Below, one piece after another: positions 10,487-22,570 of a DNA stretch of 64,000 bases. The DNA comes from Metridium senile (taxonomy: Eukaryota > Cnidaria > Anthozoa > Actiniaria > Metridiidae). Every line of letters begins with the position of its first letter. Positions within the stretch are counted from its first letter, which is position 1. The stretch lies in NCBI GenBank assembly GCA_949775045.1, contig OX459100.1:17502241-17566240 (forward strand), given 5' to 3'. The notes under the pieces are model-generated. The model saw only the letters and a list, made by a program, of their open reading frames with translations, did not search any database and had not been told where the DNA came from. Made by a program: the position numbers and the translations under genes.

Positions 10487-13400
10487 TCATACAGAGTTTT
10501 TAGTAGACCCAACTGTTACCATTATAGCCTTCATTTCAGTCCTCATACATACAAATTCTCCAATAATTGTCATAAGTGCAAGGCAGACAATGTTCAAAAC
10601 CCACCACGTCCATGAGAAAGGGAAACCAGAATATATGATACAAAATACAAGATGAATTAAAAATGTTGTTGCAGTAAAATCCAGGCACTAAAAAGCAAAA
10701 GAAAAGAAGTAATCAAAATAACACTTTTATCCCATGATAAAATAATAATTAAATTTCTAAAAATGCATTAAAAATTCTTAATGTTTTTTAAATAAATTAT
10801 AATACACCATATACACCATATATCTATGCAATAACTACTAAATATTTAGGATGTAATAGAGCGAAAACACTAGAACCTTCCCTGCTAGCAGAGTCTTCCA
10901 CAGTTCGATTCTGACGAGAGAAAGGAAGACTCTGCCGAGCGAGACTGCATTCTTTGTAAAGCCGCCGTCCACAACCGCGGACGAACGAAACCAGTTTTAA
11001 AACCGGTTTTTACTGGTAGTTTTAGATGCTTCATCTAAGCATCATAAACCAACTAAATTACAACGAAAAGCTATAAAATCTTTTCTGTCCAAGAGGGACA
11101 CGTTTGTTTGTCTTCCAACTGGCTATGGAAAGTCATACATTTATCAACTTAGCCTGCTAACAGCCAAGCAAATGGCTGCTAAAGCTGGCGATTCGAGCCC
11201 AGTCATCGTTGTAATATAAGACCTGAAAGGTCATCATGACGTCAGGGGTTGCTTAGTTACCTAATGCATGCGCAACAAAGATTGCAGTCTCGCTCGGCAG
11301 AGTCTTCCTTTCTCTCGTCAGAATCGAACTGTGGAAGACTCTGCTAGCAGGGAAACTAGAACCATGAAATATAAAACAAAATAGTTACTAACTAATAGTT
11401 TTTATTTAGTGACTATTTAGTCAGTATCACTCAACCAGAAACATCAAATCCAAAAGGAAACAATACCTCATTACAACTTTACTTGTCTTTGATAGTAACT
11501 AATAGTTGCTAAATAAGAACTAGCTATTACACACTAGCAATTTGATTTTGTTTCATTGTTCTAGTGTTTTCGCTCTAGTATTTAGTTATCAACTTAGTAG
11601 TGACTTATTGAGTAACTAAGAATTCGCTCAGGCATGATGCACACAATACACATTGTATTATACAATATTTGAGAGAGGGTGCCCAAGGGGTAACAAGTGA
11701 CGTGTGATTTAGGCTAAAATAAGTGTGAAATTCGTGAAAATAACGAACAATTGAGTTGTTATACGTGAATACTATGTTGAATGTGACTTAAATTTATATG
11801 TGATGGGTGAATATTATAAATATCGATTCATGAAATGTGATGACGACCTCCCCCCCCCCCCCCTCCTTGATCACCCTTTTGAGATAATAGGTGCGCTCTG
11901 AATGGTTGACTACCATATACATTTATATCAGACAGAGACATGCCCAAAAAGAAATATAAACTGTCCGATTGTGTCTATATACTGGGATATAAACACTCTG
12001 GGAGCTGTAGAGCACTTGAGAAGTCAAAGAAACACTACATTGCTACACCTCTCTTGCTCCACAGCTCCCAGTATATTTCTATCACAGTATATAGAGCCAG
12101 GAATTGAACCAGGTCACAGTGTGAAAGACCAGCACTCTCAACACTAGGCCACCCATCAGTTGTAAATGTTAGCATGTTGAAATAAAGTTATCATTAACTC
12201 ACTCACTCATTCAATAATTCATTGTACCACACTAAGAAAACCAACTTACTTGTTTGCCTCTTTTGACAATAAACCATAATGCCATTGCCCTGCAAGAAAG
12301 ATAATGTTCAATAATTTTCTGTGTTTTGATACAATGAACAAAACAGGGGAATATATAATATATGAAGTTATAAAGCAAAAGAAGATGCTGCAATCTAATT
12401 TCCGTTCTTTACTATCTCATTTTGATCTTTTTTGTTGTTTACAGCCGTTCTCAGTCACACGTGCCAGTTCACTATAAAACATTGCTGTCAAGACATGATT
12501 TTGGCGGACATCAATCAACAATATATCCAAGGAAACTCAGCCAAAATAGAATATTTGTCTTTTAATCGAACCTTTTTTGTCCTAGAATACTCGGAAATTA
12601 ATATTGGAGAGAGTAAAATCGATTTAACCCATTTTATGGCAGAAACTCTACTTAACAAGTTTATCGCTGATCTGCAACGGACATTTTCAGGTTTGTGTTG
12701 CCTTGGAAATACATTGATTGACGTCCACCAATATCAAGTTCAGTTTTACAGTGAACAGGCAGGTGTGACTGAGAACAGCTGTAATTTGCTAGTTCAGAAC
12801 AACATATAGTTGTTATTTATAATCAATCTTAATGATATCTAAAATGGCATGGATGGCTTATGCACCTATCAATGTCTTGCCCCAAGGGGGGGGGGGGGGA
12901 GTGTGGGCAAAGTGGGGCTATTGAACATATATATAAACTTTGCCCATACCTGGGGTTGCTTTTTGACAATACAAAACAATAATTTCTGCGTCCACAACAG
13001 TAAATATATGAGTAAGTATATGAATTTGACGTCCCCATGATACGGGCTATTGACAAAAAGATATGAAAAATGTCAATAGCCCCTGGGTATGCCCGCACTC
13101 CCCCCAGTGGGGCAAGACATTGATAGGTGCATTACCACACACAGCTAACACAGCTGTCAGACCACAAATGCAAAAAAAAAAAACAAGTTCAATGATCCAG
13201 CACACAAATCTGACATTAATACAGACTCTTTAAGAAACATAGACAGCTTTCAGCACCTTTAAGTCCTAAAGTCTTTAATGTTTGTTATGGCAAATTAACC
13301 ACTGTGCAAATTTTGCACCGCATACAAAACCTGTCAACTGCTGTTTTTGTGCCTCTCCTAATGTGGAGTCCTTTCTAAGTCATGGATTTTACGTGAGATG

Positions 13401-14192
13401 TGTTTTTTTTTTTGCAATGAGCATGGAGTAGAGTTGTGTGATAAAATATTCAATGTAACATAGGGGTAGTGAAAGTGAAAGTCTGAGTCTCCCCAATTAG
13501 TAGGACATTTGTGCCTGACTAGAAGATTAAAACGAAAACAAAAGTGATTGAAAAAAGCCCACATTTCAATAATAGTGTGTCATACAAATGGGAAAGTCCC
13601 TTCCTCCAACTATACGTAGCATTATAACAATTTTAGCCATAGATAAAAGAGCAATAATAAAAATATTATTAATCTTTTCCGTGTAAAGAAATAAGCTATA
13701 TCAATAACACAAATATCAACATTATAGATTATTCATTTACGACATAATATCAAGATCGTGGTGATAATTGCTTACAAAAGAAATTAAAAGCTCTTTAATA
13801 GATTGCCATTATGTTCGAATATAAAAACACACATTTATCTAAAATATAAACTTACCCTGTTAATGAATTTAAACAAAACGACGTCATTAAAAGCTTTCCC
13901 TTTAACGTAGAAGCTCGTAATTCCTAAAAAGAAGAACAACTATGAGGTTTTCGCAGTTAAAATATACCTAACAGGCGAAAAATTCACAATACGCCACGAA
14001 GAGGATTCCTCGATTTTATACCATTTTTCTCACCTTATACGAGAAGAATTGGTCTAATGTTAATATAGATCCTGACCACTGGTCTATAGCCAATACCCAT
14101 ATACCGAGACATAGATAAAACGATGTTTGAAGAGAGATAATTTGGGATATTATGAGAACTGGATCCCACACATACGTTCGGAACGACGCCAT
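10487..14192 (-). CDS. SYS1: SYS1, Golgi integral membrane protein
   Basis: Exons (minus strand) are 14034-14192, 13856-13923, 12250-12289 and 10487-10687. They join in frame into 155 aa ending at TGA 10487-10489; human SYS1 is 156 aa. The start reads MASFRTYVWDP, matching the family N-terminus (FRSYVWDP). Exon 2 to exon 3 gives the segment before the conserved VKRGKQ, and exon 4 begins CLDFTATT and contains FPFSWTWW and GEFVCMRTEMK, as in the family. Four hydrophobic segments are expected. From family knowledge, SYS1 is a Golgi four-pass membrane protein that recruits the small GTPase ARFRP1 and supports trans-Golgi trafficking. The gene is divergent from WRNIP1 with 181 bp between start codons. 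Introns 2 and 3 are filled with mobile elements. All splice sites are GT-AG. Confidence 0.93.
10878..11354. mobile_element. 477-bp transposon with 9-bp target duplication and helicase fragment
   Basis: Near-perfect terminal inverted repeats of about 73 bp start TTCCCTGCTAGCAGAGTC. The direct repeat ACTAGAACC flanks it at 10869-10877 and 11355-11363. The interior from about 11052 to 11218 reads, on the plus strand, as a RecQ-type helicase piece (LQRKAIKSFLSKRD, then LPTGYGKS, a Walker A motif) ending at a TAA. It is either a deletion derivative of a helicase-bearing transposon or a captured gene fragment. Confidence 0.8.
11052..11218 (+). pseudogene. RecQ-like helicase fragment inside transposon
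   Basis: About 55 codons are open: the Q-motif region (QRKAIKSFL), then RDTFVCLPTGYGKSYIYQL with the Walker A lysine, then SPVIVVI and a stop. In RecQ helicases the same order is motif 0, motif I, then the strand that leads to motif Ia. Nothing of the remaining helicase motifs is present, so this cannot be a working enzyme. No start codon or promoter is evident. It could derive from the parental transposon or from a host gene. Confidence 0.7.
11980..12160 (-). mobile_element. foldback repeat and tRNA-derived SINE remnant
   Basis: At about 11980-12095 ACTGGGATATAAACACT and CTGGGAGCTGT recur in inverted form. From 12096 to 12155 the minus strand carries GGCCTAGTGTTGAGAG and GGTTCAATTCCTGGC, a degenerate pol III A box and B box matching the SINE at 54150. 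It lies in SYS1 intron 3. Confidence 0.55.
12852..13130. mobile_element. inverted-repeat element in SYS1 intron 2
   Basis: Arms of about 60 bp begin ATGCACCTATCAATGTCTTG and contain GCCCCA, a run of G and GTGTGGGCA. They return as TGCCCGCACTCCCCCC to GATAGGTGCAT. The interior is AT-rich and non-coding. Confidence 0.7.
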
Positions 14193-14373
14193 TTTAAAAT
14201 TGACTTCAAGACGGAAATGACGTAATGGTGACAGAAATGTTTCGCGGGCTCAGGATTTCGGAAATGTTATGATTTTGCAGATCTCGTGTGATATTGTGAT
14301 TTGTTTTATCAATTTCTTAAAGTATTTGTACTCGATGTTTAGGTTTTGAAAGCTAGATACCTGGCGTATTATT
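14193..14373. promoter_or_regulatory. bidirectional promoter of SYS1 and WRNIP1
   Basis: Only 181 bp separate the two start codons. The interval contains ATGACGTAAT (14217-14226), a CRE/ATF-type site, GCGGAAATG-like ETS half-sites and TTTCGCGGG (14240-14248), an E2F-type site that would suit a DNA-replication gene. No TATA box is visible. Factor binding is inferred from the motifs only. Confidence 0.55.
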
Positions 14374-16616
14374 ATGGCGGAGTCTGAGGTTCAAAATTGT
14401 CCAGTTTGTGGTAAGACTGTGCTACCGTTGTCAACACTCGCACAACATGTCGAAGAATGTCTGGCAATCTCTGAAATAAAGCGAGAAACCCGTGCAAAAA
14501 CATCAAAACAAACTAAAGGAGATACGAAAAAGTCTTCATTCTTTAGCTCAAAGAAGGTAGACTCCAAAACAACTCAAAAATCGCCTACAAATAGCCAAAA
14601 ACGAGTTGTTTCTTTTCTGGCGGGAAAGTCAGACACTTCGCCCCCGGGCAAGAAAGCAAAACTTGAAGATGGCAAGAACATCGCTTCGAGCTTTTTCCAA
14701 CCCAAGAAAGACAATGCAAAACCTATTGAAACTATTACTATAAAAACTGATACAAAAACACCAAATACTAGCTCTGTGAAAATAGTATCCAAGGAAATCC
14801 CTAGCAACCAAGGTGGATCCTCTCAAAACCCTGTTAAACTTGTTTCTATGCGTGACGCTAGCAACAAGGAAAAGTCGTCTGGAAAAAATGAATTTATCCC
14901 ATTGGCTGAACGAATGCGCCCCTGTGGGCTTCAAGATTATGTGGGTCAGTCTAAGGTTGTCGGGGGTAATAGTCTATTGCGATCTCTTCTGGAAGCAAAT
15001 GAAGTGCCATCCATGATTCTTTGGGGACCCCCTGGATGTGGTAAGGTGGGTAGTAGTCTTTTATTTGCACCTATTCAACATATCATTTTATAACCAGGTT
15101 TTATTGTTATTGCCATAACTGTCATCTTAATCATGATCTTAACCATCATCATCAGCATCATAGTCACCATAGTCACCATAGTAACCATAACTGTCATTTT
15201 CATCATTATCATCACCACCATCATCATCACCATTATCATCATAATCATCACTAGTGACATAGAAATACTTGCTTGTTGCTTGTTGCATACCAAGCCTGAA
15301 ATGCACTATGGATGATATGAATTCAAGCAGCGAAAGGTCACACCAATATGGATTTTTTCCAAAGTTTGTCTGCAGTGTTTTCCAGCATATTTGATTCTGT
15401 GATGATATTATTTATATATATTAAAATTTTTAAATAACATATTTCCAATCTTGGTAAGCAACCTTATGCAACAAAACCTTCACCAACCTTTTTTGTTTAA
15501 AAGATTGTACAATTTACATTCTGATACCTTTACATGTTTTTGCAGACTTCACTTGCACACATTATTGCCAATGGTACAAAGAAAACCAGTAAAACAAGAT
15601 TTGTCACACTGTCTGCAACTACTAGTGGTATTGGTGATGTCAAAGAGGTTATCAAGGTTGCAAAAAATGAGCAACAGATGTTTAAACGTAAAACTATCTT
15701 GTTCATGGATGAGATACACAGATTTAACAAGTCACAACAGGTATTGTGTAGTGTTATTACAGTGCGACTCGCCGTACCGTAGTCACTTACAAAAACATTT
15801 GATGAATTTTTGACATTATTTTGACATTTTTTCATCTCAATTGGACCAATCAGATACACGTTTATATCGAGAGGCGGAGTTTATATCAAGAGGCGGAGTT
15901 TATATCGATCAAAGGCGGAGACATTAGATACTTTGATGTCTGTAATTGGTCCGAAGGAGATGAAAAAATGTCAAAATAATGTCAAAAATTCATCAAAAGT
16001 TTTTGTAGGTGACTACGGTACGGCGAGTCGCACTGTAATGTTTTTGTTGCCATTTTGTATTGGTATTTTTTTATTTTTCAGTTTCTATCTATCCGACATT
16101 AATGTAAGATCTCCATGATTATGATGATTATTATTTTTAGAGTGAAGTGATCATTATTGTGGTAATATTTTGGATGATGATGATGGTGCTGGTGATGACT
16201 AGTGTGATTGTTATATTGATGGAAACTAAAATGATTGTGGTATTAGATGATGGTGAGTGGAATTTCTCTTGCCTCTCTAACTGTTTTTCTGTTTCTGAGA
16301 AGGTTTTCAGTATATTTTAACCTCTGTAGTACAGCAAAAAGAAGCAATTTTTACCTTGCATCTAGCAATAATTATTGTTAAAGTTACCAAAGTTTTATTG
16401 GCAGTATTGACATGGTTGTTTTTTTTCACAGGACACATTTCTTCCACATGTAGAAAGTGGCACCATCACTTTAATTGGAGCAACAACAGAAAATCCTTCC
16501 TTCCATCTCAACAACGCTCTGCTTAGTAGATGTCGAGTGTTTGTCCTTGACAAACTTACATCAGAAGCATTACAACAAATACTGCTAAGAGCTATAAAGA
16601 CCATGGGCTTGAACAC

Positions 16617-16649
<33 letters not shown>

Positions 16650-19098
16650 GCATGTAGCTTCTCTTCCAGAAGGGTTGGTTTACTGATCGTTATTACAAAA
16701 TACTCATTTTGCTTGTTAATAGACCTAATCGGCTAACATGTTGCTATGTACGTTCCCACCCAATTCAAATCTTTTGGGAATACGATTCTTTGTCTTATGT
16801 CATGTGGAAAATATTTGGAACAAAAGTTTTTATTCCCAGAGGTTTTGAATTGGGTGAAAACACATAGAAACGCATTAGCCGATTAGGTCTACGAAATTGT
16901 TTATTTTTGTTATTTTTGAATAACTTAATTCATAGTTATGATAATAGGACTAGTATTGGTAATACTATTGGCAAATTAAAATTTGAATTCTTTTGTGTAG
17001 GTCACCTGAAGTAGTCGTTGAAAGAGATGCAATAACAACACTATCAAACCTTTGTGATGGTGACGCTAGAGTTGCTCTTAATGGTCTACAACTTGCAGTC
17101 CAGTCACGAATTGCCATGTCAAAGCAATCTCACAGCATTCATGCCGCATCAAAGGAAAACAGTCATTTAGAAAAAGAAACAACAGAAAATGACAAGACCC
17201 CAATAAGAGTGAATGTTGCTCATGTGAAAGAGGGCTTACAAAGAACTCATTTACTTTACGACAAGAAAGGAGATGAACATTATAATATCATCTCAGCTTT
17301 ACATAAATCAATGAGAGGGAGTGATGATAATGCTTCGTTGTACTGGCTTGCTAGAATGCTAACTGGTGGAGAGGATCCATTGTATGTTGCTCGTAGACTT
17401 GTGAGATTTGCCAGTGAAGATGTTGGTATGTCGATGATGTTACATTGTTATGCTATTCATTGCCTGTTTTTTGTCTGTTTCTTGCTTTGTTATATTTGTA
17501 TCTTTTTTATTGTTGTTTAGGTCTGTACTTCTGTTGTGTTGCTCTGTTCTCAGTTGTATATTTTTAGCTTGTTTTTAATATCTACATACATTGTCTTTTA
17601 CTGTTGTCTTGTTTGTTTCATTTAGATATCTTCTTATATGTTTATTATTTGTTGGATGTGTGTTTTAATGCTTTTATTCCATAAATATTCCTCTGTTATT
17701 TTGAACAGGTCTTGCTGATCCTGTAGCATTAAACCAAGCAGTAGCTGCATACCAAGCCTGTCATTTTATTGGAATGCCAGAGTGTGAGGTAATTTACAAG
17801 CCCAAATAATCTGATTTGCCTGCTGCTAATTTGCTAGCCACTGGATACATGTGATTTAGGTGCAATATGTTGTTTGAACACAAGGCTTAAGCCCCGTGCA
17901 AACGCACGCAACATTGTTGGCCAACATCACGCAACATTGTTGGGCCCAACATGTTGCGAGCGTTTGCACACCATGTTGCGTGTTGCTGCGACATGTTGGA
18001 TGTTGTTGGATGAAGTTTGAAACTGGTCAAACTTCAGAGCCAACAAGTCCCAACATTTCTTTTGTTTCGCGGTCATCGAAGCATAGCCCAACAATGTTGC
18101 GTTCGTTTGCACAGCACATCCAACAATGTTGCGCTGGTGGCCCATCGTTGTAATAGGGAAATATCAGCAAAATCAAACTAATATGGAGTTTTTCCTTAAT
18201 AAAATACAATAAAAAATTCAAAAAAAATTTAAGACAAAAAAAAAATGAAAAAAAAATTCAAAAGAAAAATATGTATCGCTTAGAAAAAGCAAATATAAAC
18301 AAATAAAATAAAAAACATTAAAAAACGACTTGAAATTCAACAGTGAGCAAGATAGTCACCCATTATTCAACATGGTGCCCCAACAAGCAGTGGTTTGTAG
18401 GGAGTTGTGGGTATTTGTGTCCCAGAATCCTTTGTATTATCACCGGAGCGCCCAACATGTTGGGACTTGTTGCGAGCGTTTGCACACACCCTCCAACATC
18501 GCGAAAAAATCACACAACAATGTTGGCAACAATGTTGGCAACAATGTTGGATGTTGTTGCGTGCGTTTGCACGGGCCTTTATGCTGCTAAAGCATAACTA
18601 ATGACAGTGACTTTAGATGGTGATTCTCTCTTATTTAAATGTAACTTCTATGAATCACTTTGATAAGCTATCATCATTAGCTGATTTACACAATTTAACA
18701 AGCCAGTCAGTGGTAAAAAGTCTCATTTAGCCTTGCGATTAGGAACACTCAGAGATTGTCGATGATCATAGTTTATCAAAGATATAACTCTATATCTATA
18801 AATTTACTAAATTTTCCTTTTATTCCAGGTCATTCTAGCACAAGCAGCAGTCTATCTATCAAGAGCACCTAAATCAATTGAGGTTTATAGTGCCTACAAC
18901 AATGCTAAGCAGTGTATCAAAGACTGGGAAGGGCCACACCCATCTGTACCCCTCCATATAAGAAATGCCCCTACAAAGCTAATGAAAAATCTTGGTTATG
19001 GTGCTGGTTATAAATATAACCCAAGTTTTGATGGACCAGTTGATCAAACATACCTGCCATCTGAACTGGAACATTTGAATTTCTTTGAAAAGAAGTGA
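14374..19098 (+). CDS. WRNIP1: WRNIP1, AAA+ ATPase of the RarA/MgsA family
   Basis: Six exons, 14374-15045, 15546-15740, 16432-16673, 17001-17425, 17709-17788 and 18829-19098, join in frame to 627 aa (human about 665). Residues 8-32 form a UBZ4 ubiquitin-binding zinc finger (CPVCGK...H...C). A basic, low-complexity linker follows. The AAA+ core has Walker A GPPGCGKTS split by intron 1, Walker B FMDEIHRF, and sensor GATTENPSF. The C-terminal clamp-loader-like domain includes [17 protein letters not shown] and ends in the conserved block [11 protein letters not shown]...[14 protein letters not shown]. From family knowledge WRNIP1 binds ubiquitinated PCNA and protects stalled replication forks. 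Exon 3 contains ten consecutive GAT (Asp) codons. Its introns hold a MITE, a word-filled element and an ATC microsatellite. The promoter is shared with SYS1. Confidence 0.96.
15130..15250. repeat. ATC-type microsatellite in WRNIP1 intron 1
   Basis: Imperfect CAT/ATC triplets are mixed with CATAGTCAC. The sequence has no coding meaning on either strand. Confidence 0.8.
15757..16038. mobile_element. MITE with TTACAG ends (subfamily 3) in WRNIP1 intron 2
   Basis: Terminal repeats of about 90 bp begin TTACAGTGCGACTCGCCGTA and contain GTAGTCAC and AATTTTTGACATTATTTTGA. The centre has short direct repeats of GAGGCGGAGTTTATATC. It is non-coding. Confidence 0.85.
17886..18582. mobile_element. word-filled inverted-repeat element in WRNIP1 intron 5
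   Basis: The ends are GCCCCGTGCAAACGCACGC and its reverse complement with GGGCCTTT outside. The body is filled with more than fifteen copies of CAACAATGTTG or CAACATGTTG in both orientations, plus GCGTTTGCACA. An AT-rich, poly-A stretch occupies the middle. It has no coding capacity. Confidence 0.75.
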
Positions 19099-19457
19099 AA
19101 AGAAGAAACGTGATAGATAGTTTTCTAATGAGGAAGAGGAAAGGGAAGAGAGAATGAGGGGGTCAAGTTGATAGGACCAACGTGTGAGTTTCTTTGAAAA
19201 ATAAAAAAGGTAGTTTCTATAGTGGAAGAGAAAAGGGAAGTAAAGGAGGATGAGGTCAAGTTGATAGCTAGGACCATAATTGTAAAATACAAATTAAGTT
19301 TTAATTGACCCATTCCTAAATTTCTTTAAAAGATAAAAGTGAAAGGAGGAAAAGTGAAGTAAACTGAAAGGAGGAGTAGGTCAAGTTAAAGAAAGGTTGT
19401 AAAAAAAAAAAGAGCAAGGGAAATAAAATCTAGAAGTAAAATAGACTGGGAAGACAT

Positions 19458-19598
19458 AAAGGCTGTTTTGACTAGGCATAAACACAAGAAAACAAACAGG
19501 TTTGTTTTTCTTATGCTTATGCGTTTGCTTATGTCAAGTAAAAAAATAGAAGAAACTATCTTTTGCTTGTGCTTATGCATTGTGAAAACCAGCCTTTA
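19458..19598. mobile_element. inverted-repeat element filled with GCATAAGC-like words
   Basis: The ends are AAAGGCTGTTTTGACTAGGC and GTGAAAACCAGCCTTT. The body repeats CATAAACACAAG and CTTATGCTTATGCG. It is related by its termini to the element at 35523-35858. Confidence 0.6.
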
Positions 19599-19825
19599 GA
19601 GGAAGATTATAATGAAATAGACAAAACAGAGACTGAAATGCATGTTGTGTTGTGGCATGTTGTAGTAGTTTTGGTAATTTTATAGTATGTTTTGATAAAA
19701 TGTTATTGTATGAACTGAAAAAAATATTAAAAACTTTGTTTGGAAAAAGGGGTGTTTATAAAACAGTTCCAAAGGAAGCCCAAAGATCCTAGTAGGTTTC
19801 TGGATGCATAATTAGTTTACCTTGA

Positions 19826-19860
19826 TTTTGGCGCCAAAACATTTTATTTTGGCGCCAAAA
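19826..19860. promoter_or_regulatory. two E2F-type palindromes
   Basis: TTTTGGCGCCAAAA occurs exactly at 19826-19839 and 19847-19860, centre to centre 21 bp. A third, weaker palindrome TTTTGGCCAAAA is at 19903-19914. TTTGGCGC matches the E2F/DP consensus. The sites lie about 235 bp beyond the 3' end of the H3 stem-loop. Confidence 0.5.
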
Positions 19861-20093
19861 AATGAAAATTGCGTTGACTGAAAAAAATTCATTTTCTTTT
19901 GATTTTGGCCAAAAAGTTGATATTTTCAGAAAGAAATAATCCGCATTAGCAATTTAAAAGATTCTCTTCTTGCAAATTATGAAACCATTGTTTTTACAAA
20001 ACAGAGTGGATCGCGTGCATTCGTTTCATTTGAACATTTCCATAATAAACTAGTCTCGAAAAGCATTAGTTCATTCACTTTATAAAAAGTGGT

Positions 20094-20109
20094 GGCTCTT
20101 AAAAGAGCC
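20094..20109 (-). terminator. histone 3' stem-loop of H3
   Basis: On the minus strand GGCTCTTTTAAGAGCC followed by ACCAC forms the six-bp stem, four-base loop signal of replication-dependent histone mRNAs. It lies 25 bases past the H3 stop and would be bound by SLBP in place of polyadenylation. Confidence 0.93.
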
Positions 20110-20134
20110 GTTTGATATATTTGTGAGAATTAGC

Positions 20135-21391
<1,257 letters not shown>

Positions 21392-21417
21392 ATGCTTTGA
21401 TTATCATAAAAACAAAC

Positions 21418-21433
21418 GGCTCTTTTCAGAGCC
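21418..21433 (+). terminator. histone 3' stem-loop of H4
   Basis: GGCTCTTTTCAGAGCC followed by ACCACA matches the histone mRNA stem-loop consensus. The six-bp stem and TTTC loop fit the known pattern. Confidence 0.95.
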
Positions 21434-21733
21434 ACCACATGAAACAAAAGTTATGATGGTTAATGCTTATATACACAAATAATAAAACCGAAACGTGATA
21501 CAAAATAAATATTTTACAAGGAATATCGGCACACATATTAAGATTAATTTGTTTTTCCAAAACCTTATGGGCTCATGCAGTTACAGGCTCTTTGAATACC
21601 TTAACAAAAACTTTGCCTGAAGATTGGGCCTAGCTGCATTGCATTCAAACTTTTTCTTGGGTAAGGCCCTCTCCTCTCTTCCCTATTCCTGTGAATCCGA
21701 TATACTTGGATTACATATTCCTTACTCCGAGTA

Positions 21734-21933
21734 TTACAAGTGCACAAAAGTATGACCACTTTTAATATACTTGCATAATTCTATGCACAGAGTTTATATG
21801 CTGTGACACAAATTTTTACATGCCTTATTCGGTGACATCAGACAACTCTACATCTGTATAAAGTACAAACTCCTGTGCATAGAAGTATGCAAATACATTA
21901 AGGGTGGTCATACTTTTGTGCGTCGCGCTGTAA
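21734..21933. mobile_element. MITE with TTACAG-like ends (subfamily 1 relative)
   Basis: The left end is TTACAAGTGCACAAAAGTATG and the right end CATACTTTTGTGCGTCGCGC then TGTAA. It is a diverged relative of the element at 346-534, sharing AAAAGTATGRYCAC in the arms. It is non-coding. Confidence 0.7.
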
Positions 21934-22570
21934 TATACACAGCATATATATTACACATAAAATTGTCATGTGGTATCTTCAGATACATTACACTATACCC
22001 AAAAGGAGAGGAATCGTGACTATTTCATCTCCCCACAGCTGTTTTTAGTGTTGTTATGAACCCTTGTAATGGAAATTAAGGAACTGATTGCATGACAGCA
22101 CTATAAATCGCTGTAGTGAAGCTATGAGTAGCCTTCATTGCAGGCAGTCTACAGGGTTGTGAGGAAACCTGCAGACCGCCAACAACAGTCTTGTCCAAGA
22201 TTCAAAACTGTGTTTGGCTACATGCTGGCTAAGATTCTGTTGCTCACTGCATATTGCAAATTTTCACAATTTATAAATTATTGTATAGATTTCTGTTTGT
22301 GTTCTCAATGTGGAATAAGAAGTCATTTTTGGTCTATGAAAGTTATCAACAGAAAGTTGTTATAGACGAACAAGAGAAAATATAAAGAAATGATTAACAA
22401 GTGTAGAAGTGTCACAAGGTGAAGCCGAGTACGACTCTAGCTTGTCGAGTGTTCTTGTTCTATATTTTCTTGTGTCTATAATGCCATGGGCGAGCGAGCG
22501 AGCTTTCTGTTGTCTAATTGATTCATAGCCTGCTGCATTCCCCTGCCTGTATAGCCTGCTATTAGAACAA

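Larger units (their letters stand above)
10835..11600. mobile_element. outer inverted-repeat element in SYS1 intron 3
   Basis: The left arm contains GAGCGAAAACACTAGAAC and the right arm its reverse complement near 11548-11575, with AACTAAATA-type ends outside. The element is split by a second transposon at 10878-11354. It lies wholly within SYS1 intron 3 and is non-coding. Confidence 0.65.
19099..20093. other. WRNIP1-H3 intergenic region
   Basis: Purine-rich, imperfect tandem repeats (AGGAAGAGAAAAGGGAAG) run from about 19120 to 19400, probably partly in the WRNIP1 3' UTR. An inverted-repeat element follows at 19458-19598, then paired E2F-like palindromes at 19826-19860. No gene is seen. Confidence 0.6.

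Noticed and set aside
12432..12809. 125-codon plus-strand ORF
   Set aside because: It lies antisense in SYS1 intron 2, matches nothing I know, and shows no partner exons. Open frames of this size occur by chance in AT-rich DNA.
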